Of a stretch of DNA of 64,000 nucleotides, positions 12,401 to 25,297 are shown one piece after another (position 1 is the stretch's first letter; each line of letters opens with the position of its first letter). The notes under the pieces are model-generated. The model saw only the letters and a list, made by a program, of their open reading frames with translations. It was not told where the DNA came from and did not search any database. The stretch spans positions 3,286,001-3,350,000 of the forward strand of contig CP075493.1 of assembly GCA_021613535.1 (NCBI GenBank). Direction: 5' to 3'. Origin of the DNA: Adineta vaga. Its lineage: Eukaryota; Rotifera. The position numbers and the translations under genes were made by a program.

Positions 12401-15014
12401 TTTAGGTAAAATCATATATTTCATCAATCTATAGAAAAATTACATGATTTAATTTTTCTAGCTATTGCTCGACGAAAACTTGATCTTGATGTAAATACAA
12501 TCATCCGTGCATTGAATAAGTATATACATTTTTTTGTTTCTTTCACCTTAATTGCAAATCAATTCCTTTGATCTCTTTATTCTAGTCTTGATTTAAAAAT
12601 TTTAACGGTGGATACAATTGATATCTTACAACATTTTATTCCAACTGAATCTGAAACACGTGCATTTGCATCGTATTTATCCGATGGAAAATCGATTGGA
12701 AATTTATCTGATGAAGATCGATTCTTACATGGAGTAACATAGAATGAATTTCCACTTATTTTGATTGATTTCTTTTGTTCTTGTTTTTCAGCTTTCGAAA
12801 ATTGAAAGATTAGCACAAAAATTGAATGTCGTTTCGTTTATGGCTAATTTTGATGATGTTAATCGAAATTTAACACCGCAACTTAAAGCAATTCTAACAG
12901 CATCAACAACATTAAAAAATAGTTCAAGATTTAAAAAACTTCTCGAAGTAAAAACATCAAAATTACGAAAAGTAATTAGATAATATATCTTATTTCTAGA
13001 TTGTACTTGCTTTTGGTAATTATATGAACAGTAGTAAACGTGGTCCGGCTTATGGATTTAAATTAGCAAGTTTAGAAATTGTAAGTTCAATGTTTATATT
13101 TCGATAATAAATTTTATTTGTAATTGTAGTTATCAGACACAAGAACACATGATAAACGTTTAACTTTACTTCATTTTCTTGTACAAACAGTTGAAGAACG
13201 ATTTCATGATGTTGCAAATTTCAGTAACGATTTACAATCTGTTGAAAAAGCTGCACAAGGTAAATCATTACAATAACTTTGCGATTGAAGTCTTTTCTTT
13301 AAAAATCAAGATCTTCTACTAAATTGAAAAGAGAGAAGAAAATTGTGTTTCATCAGACATTATCTACGTGCTTTTCCCAATAGATGTTTTACATCTAGAA
13401 TGCAAATTTTTTGATTGTTAACACGAAGAGATTATTTTGTTGATTATTATTTAGTATCTTTGGAAAATATTCAAATTGATGTACAAGATTTAACTCGTGG
13501 CTTAGATAATGCGAAAAAAGAACTTGTAATTCGACAGACAATGAAAGTATGAATTTTATCGTGAGAAAAATTTAATCTATTCAAAGAATTTTAGAATGTT
13601 GAAACGCGACCATTAGAAGAATTTCTTAATATTGCTCAAGCAAAAATCGATCGATTAATAAAAGATGCAAAATCTGCACAAGATTCATTCAATCAATGTG
13701 TAGAATATTTTGGTAAAAATGAAACTTTTCTAAATGAATTCAATGAAATATTCTCTTTTGTTTTACAAGGTGAAACACCACGAACACAAAATCCTTCGAA
13801 TTTCTTTTCTGTTTTTGTTAAATTTCAACGATCATATCAAGTAAGATTCTATCAAAATGAGTTACATTCTATTCTTCTTTTTTTTTCTTTGTATTCAAGC
13901 AAGCACGAATTGATAATGAAGAACGAATACGTTTGGCACGAGAAGCAGCTTTAATAAATGACAAACCAATGAATAAACGTTCAGTAAACAAACGTTCACA
14001 GGTAAATTTCTACTTTGGATAAAGTTTATATCTGAAAATTTCAAAATTAATTAGGAAGATAATCTTTTCACAGATCGGGTAACACATTCTTATTGTTTTG
14101 TCTATGAAACTAAGGCAATCTTATATATCACTTCACCCTTTTTGCTTAATTTTGCTTTAATTAAAATAATTAATTCGTCCTTCAATTCTCATGAACTTTT
14201 TTTGTTTAGGAAGAATTATTAAATGAATTAAAAGGACGAAAAGAAGCTATAAAAGATCAAAAATTAATTAAACGTGAAGCATTAACAGATGGTACTATTG
14301 AAACATTGTTAGATGGTATGATAATATCTTTTTCTTTTACTATATCTTCAAAAAAAACAACATATTCGAGATAATTGTTTGAATCTAACGAGAAGAGATG
14401 AAATTGATCTCGAATTGAATAAATTCTCGTATAAAGAATAACGAATGTAATTTAGTGTTTACATTAATGTGTATTCTAACCACAAGAGATCTGTTTTTGA
14501 ATTAATTATCACCTTAGTTCTATTGTCTCGTGATTAGAAATATATTTCTATAGTTATTTTTGTTTTACCTGTTGCATTCATTCATTCATTCAATGTTAAT
14601 GCTTTGTTTTATTAGAGACAATGGATAATAAGTTATTCTATTTTATCATAGTTACTCTTGTTTTTTTTATAGAGATCGATGTATGGTAGGAAAGTGTAAA
14701 ATAGTTCGAGTAGATATGATATTAATTCGATTAAATATTCTATTTTTGTTTGGTCTAAAATTAGACATGATTTAGTTAATGAAAAGATATTCAATCTTCT
14801 ACAGTTAAATGTGATACTTTCTCGGATATTTTTCAAGTGATTTTTTTCTTTTTGTTTAGATCTGAAAAAAGCGCCTTACTTACGAGCAGATGCTGCCCGT
14901 CGTAATCGGCGTAAAACCCAAGAATTAATGAAACAAATTAGTCGTGATGTACTTGCAGCTGTAACCAATGGCACGAGCACAACTTCGAGTAACACACCTG
15001 AGTTTCATCTATAA
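9470..15014 (+). CDS. FMNL: Formin of the FMNL (formin-like) family
   Basis: Actin nucleator and elongator regulated by Rho-family GTPases, acting at the cell cortex. About 25 or more short exons. The N-terminal GBD/FH3 region is FMNL-specific: [20 protein letters not shown], then [43 protein letters not shown] and [15 protein letters not shown] coiled coil follows (about 11300-11700), then an FH1 with a run of prolines (about 11830-12060), an FH2 (from [15 protein letters not shown] near 12115 to about 14310) and a DAD-like tail, [13 protein letters not shown], ending at 15014. The first supported exon begins at an acceptor at 9470 and has no obvious initiator, so the true 5' exon (FMNLs usually begin with a myristoylation site) is not located. 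Introns at about 13260-13455 and 14316-14860 are unusually long here. Confidence 0.93.
14316..14859 (+). other. Unusually long intron of the FMNL gene
   Basis: About 545 nt between the last FH2-linker exon (ending IETLLD) and the DAD exon. Most introns in this window are 45-60 nt. The interior is AT-rich with no supported open frame, but it could hold an alternative exon or regulatory element. Confidence 0.6.
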
Positions 15015-15439
15015 ATAGACTGTGTCATCGATGGGTCAGATAAAAGGAACTTCTTTTTTCTTCTTGAATTCAGTCATAATGTATAGAGAAAAAAACGAAA
15101 TATTTCTGCATGTTTGTATATGAAATTGTCTTTTCACAAAATAAATCAACTGTCAATCAATTGAACGGAAAGTAAACATGCATTATGATGAACAGAAATA
15201 TTTGAAAAAGGAAAATCCAAATGTAGTCATGCTATAAATTGCATCTGTTTATGTATATATATATATTCTCTCGTCAAACAAATCGATTGATGAAGATGAA
15301 AATACAGATATTTAAATGCATGCACATGCTATGAATAATATAATATACGAGTGGGTGCAGATGAATAATTATATGAAAAAAACCTTGAAACAACAAAAAA
15401 GAATATTTCTGTCAAGTTTTTGTCATTATCATTGAACAA

Positions 15440-15461
15440 ATATATATATATATATATATAT
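15440..15461. repeat. (TA)n microsatellite
   Basis: Uninterrupted alternating TA run in the FMNL-RasGRF intergenic region. Confidence 0.85.
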
Positions 15462-15778
15462 TCATTAATTTGATTAAACATAACCTGTGTCAAATAACTT
15501 TGAAGATTTACAATTGTATAATTGAATTTTCTTCTTTTTCTTGAATATTCATGATTAACATGCACTGCATCATCATCATCATCATTATTTCTCGCTCGCT
15601 GATGATAAATTTTCATAAAGCTTATGTTTCAACGTTTTTCTTTTTCTCATGGTAAACGTTGACGTGGTTATCAACTTAAAGAGTGTGCGTGTGATGACAT
15701 TCATTCTCCGTTTCTATTTTCTCTTAGTTAATATATATTTGCATGAAGTTCTTTTTTTTTTTTTGTTCCATAAAGTTA

Positions 15779-15798
15779 CAGAGAGAGAGAGAGAGAGA
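15779..15798. repeat. (GA)n microsatellite
   Basis: Run of GA dinucleotides in the same intergenic region; GAGA-type tracts can also be regulatory, but nothing shows this here. Confidence 0.8.
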
Positions 15799-17101
15799 TC
15801 AACGAGAGAAAAGAACGTAGAAGAAATGATAATAATGAAATTCTCGCATTAGTTTTTCATATTCATGACTATGAACGATTATATTATTCGAATTTGAAAG
15901 TAAGTTAGATATTAATGTTCATTGAATCAAGAAACTCGCCATCTGGAATGCTCTCGCTCTCTCTCTTTTTCAGTCAACCATTGTACAAGACAAAATGAAT
16001 GTTCTAGTTCTCTTAACTGACGTAAAGTATCACCTTATGTCTCTGCTGTCACGCTTATAAAAACGTTAAAATTAATTTTCCTTTTTGCCTTCCTCTTTTC
16101 TGCCCACTGAAGTTGCGCATATATTAATAGTCAATAATGAACTACTCAGAACCATTGTGTCAGTTTTTTTTCTAATAAAAACGTTCATTTATCATTATGT
16201 CAACAGAAAAACTCCATAGATCTCGTTAGTTGATGTTTTTTTCCCCTCAGAATTTTATCAAGTTATATTTATATTTTGATAAGAATATATCAATCGAAGT
16301 AATTCAATAAATTCTGTTCTTTCCGTTTTTTTTTTGTTTTGAAGAGAAATAATAAAGAAGCCTTTTGCTTTAACTACAATAGATTCCCCTTGTGACTTTT
16401 CTTCTTCTTATACTTATAATTATCTCCCTCTTTCACTAGGATTATTAGAGTTCAATAAAAATAAGATTAGTGACTTTGTTAAATAATAGAAGATTATTAG
16501 AAAAGAAAATTATTGTCATGTTGATTTTCTAGTTTGTTCGATTAAACATACAGTATTCGGAACGAATCATTTGTTAATTATTACCTTGATTGCTTATACA
16601 ATCTGTCGTTGACTGTAATCGGAGAGATTTCTTCTTCTTTTTCTTTCCAAGACACGAAAGAAAAATGACTGTTGTTGATTTTCTTTCATTTCCGACATAA
16701 ACAGAAACAAAAAAAAGTTTTCTAAAAAAAAAGGAAGAAGAAAATCTCTATATTTGATATTCCTGACATTTTAGATGATATGCTAACGTAATGTGAGTAC
16801 ATAGGTTCATTTCTAAATACTCTTGTTATTCCTATAAGAATGAAAAGTTTTAATTTTCTTTCGACGTTCATTTTCTTTTTCTTATCAACTAAAACATCAA
16901 ATATATTTTATTAGTCGTTCTCAAATATGTACTCAAGTAAATTACATTCGTCCTCTTATTTTTATCACGTCAATAATTCAAATATTGAAAGAAATTACAT
17001 ATCAGAATACTCATCCGTTCATATGAAACAAAAATATTTTCATGTTTTTAGATGTAACATGCTTTTCTAGAAGAGAGATCCATTGATAAATAAACATATT
17101 C

Positions 17102-20100
17102 ATGCAATTCCTATCGAATCATCAATCAGCAAAATCACGTTCAAATATGGCCTCATCGGACTCTTGGTTGGGATTAAGAAATCTATCAGCTATTCTTATG
17201 ACTCGTACATCATTCAAAGTCAATGAAGAACATTTATATAATTTAGCAATCAAAGCACGATTAGAAAATCGTGAATGTGGTTATCTTTCTCGTCGCGGTG
17301 GTCAAGATCCATCATCATCACCAAATAAATGGCAATTAAAATGGTTTGTTCTGTATCAGAATTTGTTATTCTATTATGAAAATGTCAATTCATCGAAACC
17401 ACAAGGAGTTTATTTCCTTGAAAGTTGTTATTCTTCACGTTCAACAGTTAAAAATAGTAAAGATGGCGAGAAATTAGTAAGTATCAAGAAAAAACCTCAT
17501 TAGTTGTTTCATAATCAAACCTTAAAAAGTTTCCAATGACTATTACGATTTTCATTTGAATGATTAGGGTTAAAAAGATCTTTTCCTTTTCTTTTAATAA
17601 CAAGTCTATCTTTAATGAAATCTTCCAACATATTATTAGTAAACTGTAATTAATCTTCTTCTTAAGATTGGAAAACATAGATATATTCTGACATAGAAAA
17701 CTCGTTTTTCGAATATATCAATATCTGATATGTCACGAGAGATTATATCCTCATGATCTAAGATATGTCAATTAAAACGAGAGAAAAATTAAATTGGCTA
17801 GAGATATTTTTGCATGTATGAATTGAAATGACATTTTTTTTGTTTTGTAGAATTGTTTTTCAATATCATATACACGTGATGGTCGAAATGCAATTGAATT
17901 TGCTGCAGAATCAGAAACGGATTGTCAAGTATGGATTGAATGTATTCAATCATGCAGGTAGGAGAAAAAATTGAATGGAAATGTTCGTTTTTCAATTCTA
18001 TTGTTTTAGTTATAATCGTTTATTGTCGATGAAAGAAGAAATTGAACAAAAATATCTTCATTTATCACAAGTTTATGAAAGTGAAGCAAAAACGAAATAT
18101 CAATATTTACAACAAGTTGAAGAATTATCAGCTGAAGTTCGAGAATTACGTCGTGAAGTAAGACGGAAATTTCGATAAATTTATACTAGTATGTTGTTGT
18201 TTTTTTTTTGTCTCAGTTATCTCGATATCGACGTCAACATCATCTCTTACGAACGAAAAGTATTGCGGAAGAAGATTCAGCAGAAATACGAAAAATTAAA
18301 AAAGTTCAAAGTCTTTGTCGAGGTTGGTTATATAGACAACGATGGAAACGAATTGTTGAAGAGTATATTCGGTATTTATAAGTTTTTATCTATTCATGAC
18401 CTTTCTGTGTGTCTCTATTTTGATAATTAAATATGTTCATCTAGAAAATAGGTGAAGATGTTAAAATAATCAATCAAATTTATCCCTCTTCATGTTTTTT
18501 AACGTCATAGAATGAAGACCAGACGTGAATTCTATTGATAAAAAATAGAACATCATTAACACTTGAAAATTCGTTTTGAATAGAATCTTGTTTTAGGAAG
18601 TGTTAATTAGAAATATTGGATTTATTTTTAGTTCACCACATGCAGAATTAATGCGTAAACGCAATAATATTATTTTTAATTTGGTTGAAAGTGAACGAGA
18701 CTATGTTCATCAATTAGAAATTCTCGTTGCTAATTATGTGCGACCATTTCGAATGGGTAAGAATATATTCCTATGGTCTGTTGATTATATTGAATATCTC
18801 ATTCTTTCTAGCGGCAAGTTCAAAAAAGCCACCAATTACACATGAAGATGTTAATTCAATCTTTCTTAATACGTATGATGAAATGAATTTGAAGCTCGTA
18901 TAAGTCTTTTATTTTCTTTATAGAGAAATTATTTTATTTCTTCATCAAATTTTTTATAAAGGTTTATCGAAAAAACTCGAAAATTGGCCAACATTTTATA
19001 CCGGTTAGGCGAAAATTAATCATGAAATTTTTTTTCACTTTACATCTTCATTCTACTTTCCTAGGTGATCTATTCGATATGTTCATATCGATGTTACATA
19101 TCTATTTAGAATATGTTCGAAATCATCATTATAGTTTACAAGTAAATATTTCATAATGTTTTGTTAGTTTGTCAAAAAAACAAACCCCAGATGTTTCGTT
19201 TCGTTTAGTGTTTAGTTGAATGTAAATTAAGTAATCCGGATTTTAATAAATTTCTTGAACGATGTGAACAAAAAGTAGCATGTGAAAGTCTAACACTTGA
19301 TACATTACTTGTTCTACCAATGAATCGGGTTTGTAACAAATGATTTTAATTAATTTTATTTTGACTTTTTCTTATTTCTTAGATTCCATATTATATCGTT
19401 ACGCTAGCAAATTGTTTATCACATACGCCACATGCACATGTTGAAAGAGAAAAATTAGAACAAACGAAATCAAAATTAGAAGAACTTTCAACAGTAAGTT
19501 GATTAAAATTATATAGAAACAATAATTTGATTCTGTTTCGGATAGATTATGCACGATGAAGTATCAGAAACTGAACATATTCGAGCTAATTTAGCTATCG
19601 AACGATCAATTGCTGAAGGTTGTGATGTCCTATTAGATGTTAATCAAGTACTTTGCCGACAAGGTAAGAGAAGAATACTGTGAAAGAAATAATTGTTTGC
19701 AGCAAATTCAAATATATGTGTTTTACTTTCATTTATATGCTTATAGATAGTCTTATCTTATGGAATGGTGATCGAAATAAATCAAGTATTGGTCAACGAT
19801 TTACAACACGAGAACTTCGTCGTAATGAAAGTGTTGTTCAATGTTATCTATTTTCTAATCATCTAGTTACCACTACTCGAGCATCCAGTGGAAAATTACA
19901 TCTTGTCAAAGTATATACATATATATATATATATTTATTTATTATCTATATGAATGTTTAATCTTCTTTAATTCTTAAAGGGCTGTGGAGTTATTCCATT
20001 AGCTGATGTTACACTTATCGAAGATGTTGCAGCTGATGCTCAACATTTACTTACGTCTGTTATTGAAGAAGATAGTGCCGAGGATACAAATTCCAATATA

Positions 20101-23100
20101 ATTGATAGTAAAACTGGTGATATTGATATGAATGTTAATCGTCTATTTCGTTTGATTGTTGAATCACGTGATCAAACACCATATACAACAACATTTATTG
20201 CTAATGATGAAAAACATAAATCAGAATGGTGTACTGATATAGCACAATGTCTACAAAATCTTCGTTATACAGAATTAGTAACTGGTACATTTCGAAATGA
20301 ATCATCTGTAATGTCACCAGAATCTGTCAAGTAAGAACTCATCCTAAAAACTGATTTTATTTTGATAAGAATTATTCTTCTCGATTAGATCGGATTTAAA
20401 ATTATATAAAGATGATTTAGAAATCAAATATTCGAAAACATTAGATTCATGTAAAATACCACAAGTAAAATCTTGACATTTTATTTTGATAAAAATGAAT
20501 ATTGATTATTTCTTATCTAGATTCGACATGCAACTGTCGAACGATTATTGGAACGTTTAACTGATTTACGTTTTCTTTCCATTGATTTTCTTAATACATT
20601 TTTATTAACTTATCGTTTATATACCGATGCTTATACAGTTATGGAAACATTAGTTCGTGTTTATAAATCTTCACCGCATACATCATTAGATCATACAAAT
20701 GATATCGATGGAACTAATTCGCATTTGAATCATAAAACTGATGAACATCATAAGTAAATAGAGAAAATGAATCGATTCATTTATTTCTTGAATATTTTCT
20801 TTTTCAGAGATAAATTAGTTCTTATCAATGAGAACGAAGCTGAATTAAATCGACGTGTATCAGAAGGTGATTATTGTCTTATTAATTCGAATTCTCTTCA
20901 TGTATTTCTTCTTTCTTTTACAAAGGTGTGCATTCATTACCAATTGATACTACTAGTCAACAAGAACGAGATCTAAGAAGACATTCACATATTGGAACAT
21001 TTCGTCGAGCATTAAGTAAGAAAATAAATGAACATGTTCGATGGAAAGAACTCGTCGTTATTTTTAGGTATCGATCAAAACGAAGCAATAACTACGACAA
21101 AACATATTGAGAAAAGTAAGTCAAAAACTTTTCATTGACCTCTCGATTAAGATACTAATCATCACAGTAAGCATCTTCACAGAAAAAGAACTGAAAATAA
21201 GAGCACGTTCTGTAAATTCTATAGTGTAATAGAATACGCTTCCTATGGTTCAAACTACAAAGATGTCAAAAAGTATATATATATATATGTGTACTTCTTT
21301 ATGTATCTTCAATTCTCTCGTAATGTAGTGCATTTCCGTCTTTCGAATGTCGTTCGATGAATGTCAATATAAAAAGAAAAGAAACAACAGATTCTAATGA
21401 TCTATTCAGTTTCGCACAATGAGGAAAACGTGTTTTACATACTATTATGTTTTTCTTTGAAATATTTAGAAGTTTCAATAAGATCTACGGAAACAAATAT
21501 TATACCAACAACTCCATCAATAGATATCACTGCTTCTGTCGATCGATTACATACTGATTTAGCACCACTTGCATCATCTGAAACATTTTCCGATGTTGTC
21601 TCATTATGTCATGATGATCAATTAAAAAAAGATAAAAAAACATTTAATACGGAGAAAAAATCTAATCAAATGAATAAAATCAATGATTTTGATTCATTGG
21701 AAATTCTCTTCGATTTTCCATCAGTTGATTTATCCATTGATTCACAAACTGATATTGTACATCCAGTGGAAACACCATCTCGCATAAGATTCTCAGAAAA
21801 TACTCAAATAATCAACATACAGAAAGTAAATTTTAGGAATGAATTTAATCATGATTTTCCTTTCAATGCATTTTATTTCATAGGAAGACAATAAATCACT
21901 TCGTATCGAAAAAAGTGATAGTCCACCAGTACAAAAATCACAACAACGTTTACGATTAGATTCACCAGCAAATCAAACTGTTTCACAGAATGTACAATGG
22001 CTTTGTATGTTTTCAATAAAATTTCTTCTGTTTTTGTTGCTCATTGGTTTTATTCATCTTTAGCAAAACGATTAAGTGAAGTTCTTTCATCACCAAGACA
22101 AAGTATTCGAAATGCAGCTGAAGGTCCCTTAAAAAAAGTTTTACCCGGCGTTGTGGTTACCTCATCACGATCATCTCGTCGACGAATAAGTTCAGCTGCT
22201 GCCACTCAAGCATTTGCTGTTGCTACATCTGGTGAATCTCCAAAAGGTATGAGACAAGAACGATTATCAAGTAATCCAGGTATAGAGTAACATTTAATTT
22301 ATTTTACTTATTATTTATTTACTATTACAGGTGGAGGTTCAGTTTCAACTCAATCAGCTACGACAAATAACAGTGCTATGGTGTTAAGTTCAAGAGAACA
22401 GAGAGCAAATGAATATATCATTGTTAATACAGCTTCGACAATGCGTGTTCTTAATGTTCTTCGACATTGGTTAACAAAACATCCTTTAGTAAGTATTAAT
22501 CGATTATCAAAGTGGAATAATTGTACAAAACAAAAAATGATATGCTAATTTATCATTTGATTTTTGTTTATTTTAGGATTTTCATACCAATCCTAAACTT
22601 AAAGAAGTAAGCAACATCTTTCTTATAATCCTATACTTCAATAATAATATTTGATTTAGATGGTTCTTGAACTCTTACAAGATATGGTATTGAATGATTA
22701 TTTGATTACTGCTGAACATAAAGCAGCTGTTGCAATTATTAAACAATTAGAAACAACCGAAATCGATGATCAAAATGAACAATTACGTTTACTTTTAAAT
22801 CCAACACAAGTATTTTGAAAGAATTCTTATTGGATTTGTTCGATAAAGATGATTTGTTTTTCTAGACATCAAATGCAACATTTGAACAGATTGCCGTTTC
22901 TGATCTGGCTGAACAAATGACATTGATTGATCATAAACTTTTTTGTGCTTTAGGCAGCGAGTAAGAGAAATGATATTTTGGAGAAGGATTAATGATCTCA
23001 TTTCTTTTCTTATCTTCGTAGGGAATTACTTTTACTTGGTTGGATGAAACCTGGACGAGAAGATTTAGCACCCAATGTTGCTCTTGTATCTAAACGATTC

Positions 23101-23976
23101 AATGAAGTATAACATTTTGTTTTTCGATTCATCTTCATTTATTGAATTGATTTACAGATGTGTCGACTTGTTATCACCGAAATCTTGACACAAGCAACTA
23201 TGAATGATCGAATTCAATGCATTGAAAAATGGAGTAAGTCCACAAAGTTTAGAAATTACAGCAATTGAGTTGAGTTCTTTCTGACACATTGGTTTTTGAC
23301 AGTCTTTGAAAATAAGGTCAATGCAAAGTGATTATGATTATTTTAGGTACGGTTGCTGATATATGTCGTTATTTACGAAACTTCAATGGTGTTCTTCAAA
23401 TAATGGCTGCTTTTGTTAATAGTTCTGTATATCGTTTAAAACAAACTTGGGATCGAATATCAAAACAACATAAACAAGTTATCAATAAACTTCAAAGTTT
23501 AGTTCATTCAGATGGAAAATTCAAAAATTTACGTGACACTCTAACAAAGTAAAATGATGATGAACAAAAGATGTTTCACGAATAAATCATTTTTTCTTCT
23601 TCGTAATAAATAGAGTTGATCCGCCATGTGTACCTTATCTTGGTTTATATTTATCGGATTTAACATTCATTGAAGAAAGTTCTCAAGATATATCAGAAAA
23701 AAAATTAATCAATTTTTCTAAAATGCGAATGGTAAAACATATAAATGATATAAATTTCATCCATTTTGTTTTCGTTCTCTTCATTTCTAGAAAACACATA
23801 TTATTAATGAAATACATCGTTTTCAATCGACTGCATATAAAATCAAACATAATCCACGTGTTTGTTCCTATTTATTAAATCAATCGAAACTTTTAAGTGA
23901 AGATCAATGTTATATTCTTTCATTGAAACTCGAACCCCGTGCATCTCGTGCAGGACTACTTAATTTCGGTGTATAA
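17102..23976 (+). CDS. RASGRF: Ras guanine-nucleotide exchange factor of the RasGRF family
   Basis: Dual Ras/Rho-family GEF regulated by Ca2+/calmodulin. About 30 short exons keep the full domain order. PH1: GYLSRRGG...[19 protein letters not shown] (17270-17957). Coiled coil. IQ motif [14 protein letters not shown] (about 18301-18343). DH domain beginning [20 protein letters not shown] (about 18670) through 19660. PH2 (about 19747-20333). REM/Ras[24 protein letters not shown] (from 20536). A Ser-rich linker (21470-22280). CDC25 domain: [68 protein letters not shown] and NFSKMRM, ending at 23976. Small exons at about 20924-21014 and 21068-21115 are needed to keep the frame. The start could be 17102 or the Met at 17147. 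Confidence 0.95.
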
Positions 23977-24208
23977 CAACGTTTCTTTCTTTTTCAATAA
24001 AGTTTATCTAGATATTTTATCGATACAGATTGAAATCATTTCTTTGTTCTAAACAAAATATCAACCGTTAGACTATTTACAACTTGATTTTTTCTTTGGT
24101 ATAGAACATCGTCTAAGTGGTCTAGTTATATATTTATTAGACTGTCTATGTACGCATCGAAAATTGAATATAATAAACTGTCGTGTTTTTAGTTTCTGAT
24201 CAATTTGT

Positions 24209-24526
24209 TTAAGCAGTACCATCATTGCTTTTCATCTTCATTAGACTATTAAGAATACCATTGGCATGCGTAAGATCACTTGGTTCTAATGTACCATTTT
24301 TATCAGCATCTAGTTTCTTAAAAATAGCCTTTGCCAATAATTTTGCAGCGATACCTTTAACGCCATGCTGTTGTAATAATAATTGTAAATCTTCTTTTGT
24401 TACACGTCCATCACCATTTTTATCTAACATACGAAATGCTTCTGTTGGATTACTAAATGCATTCTTCAAACCAGCTACATCGAATTTTGATGGCAATGCA
24501 TTGGCAGCTTCTTGTTCATACGACAT
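24209..24526 (-). CDS. Small EF-hand calcium-binding protein
   Basis: Single-exon 105-residue protein with two EF-hands: loop 1 DKNGDGRVTKED (about residues 35-46) and loop 2 DADKNGTLEPSD (about 73-84). Both loops keep acidic residues at positions 1 and 3; position 12 is Asp rather than Glu in both. A Leu/Ala-rich helical stretch separates them. Cytosolic Ca2+ sensor or buffer by inference. No clear orthologue recognised. It is convergent with RasGRF, whose stop codon lies about 230 bp away. Confidence 0.88.
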   Translation of the reverse strand: MSYEQEAANALPSKFDVAGLKNAFSNPTEAFRMLDKNGDGRVTKEDLQLLLQQHGVKGIAAKLLAKAIFKKLDADKNGTLEPSDLTHANGILNSLMKMKSNDGTA

Positions 24527-25297
24527 ATTTCTTTTTAGTCGTCTGTACGATTTTTTTTATTTGTCAAATGAGTCGTTGCACTGAAAGGTGAAAAATCTTT
24601 GCGTTTAAATAACAAATCGTTACGAGAATCACACTGATAAAGATTGAAAGACAGAACGAACGAAAAGAGAAAAGTATTAAAAAATGAATCATACATGACG
24701 TTCGAGTGCTTATAATTAGGGAGAGTATAGAATTACTGTGTTATTTTTTATTTTCTTTTTGTACTGTTAACTCTCTCTTTTATCGAGTGTATAGAGACGA
24801 ACAAATCGATGTAAATAACTATTTATCTTTTAGTTATCGTTTGATATATATTTTAAAAGAAAGAATACTGTGAATTACAAAGAAGTCAAAAAATGAAATT
24901 AATCACCTTGAATGTGTATGGTTCATCGTCGGGTCTCTCCTAGAGGCATCTGTTTGACCTAATAAACTACGGGATTATTTTGTATGTTCAGGACATTTGC
25001 AAAACTTGATTTCAACTTATATTTGATAATTGAAATAAATTTTCAACAATCCCATTCATTCAATGAAACTGTTACGATCTATGTTTCACGATAGAGATGT
25101 TCTTCATACACAAGACTCAAGGTTATTATGTTTTAAAACATATTCAAATTGTAAATATTTTTTTTCATGTGACTCAATCTTTGTTGAATCACAATATATC
25201 TTGTTATCTATTCTTATATCTTCAACAAACGTATATCATTCTTGTCTTTATATACATTGTTGTCAAATACGAAGTTTTTTGTCACATCTACGATAAA
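24527..25297. other. Intergenic region between divergent genes
   Basis: About 770 bp upstream of both the EF-hand gene (-) and the phospholipase gene (+). It is AT-rich with no supported exon; open frames running into 25298 from upstream are low-complexity and lack the phospholipase signal-peptide pattern. Confidence 0.55.

Larger units (their letters stand above)
15015..17101. other. Large intergenic region, no gene seen
   Basis: About 2.1 kb between FMNL and RasGRF. It has a TA microsatellite (about 15440-15461), a GA run (about 15779-15798), a poly-T run and scattered CRE-half-like TGACGT motifs (about 15658 and 16019). No exon could be supported on either strand. Confidence 0.55.

Noticed and set aside
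15329-15852. Short frames in the FMNL-RasGRF interval as genes
   Set aside because: They are driven by microsatellites (TA, GA, CAT runs) and have no domain or splice support.
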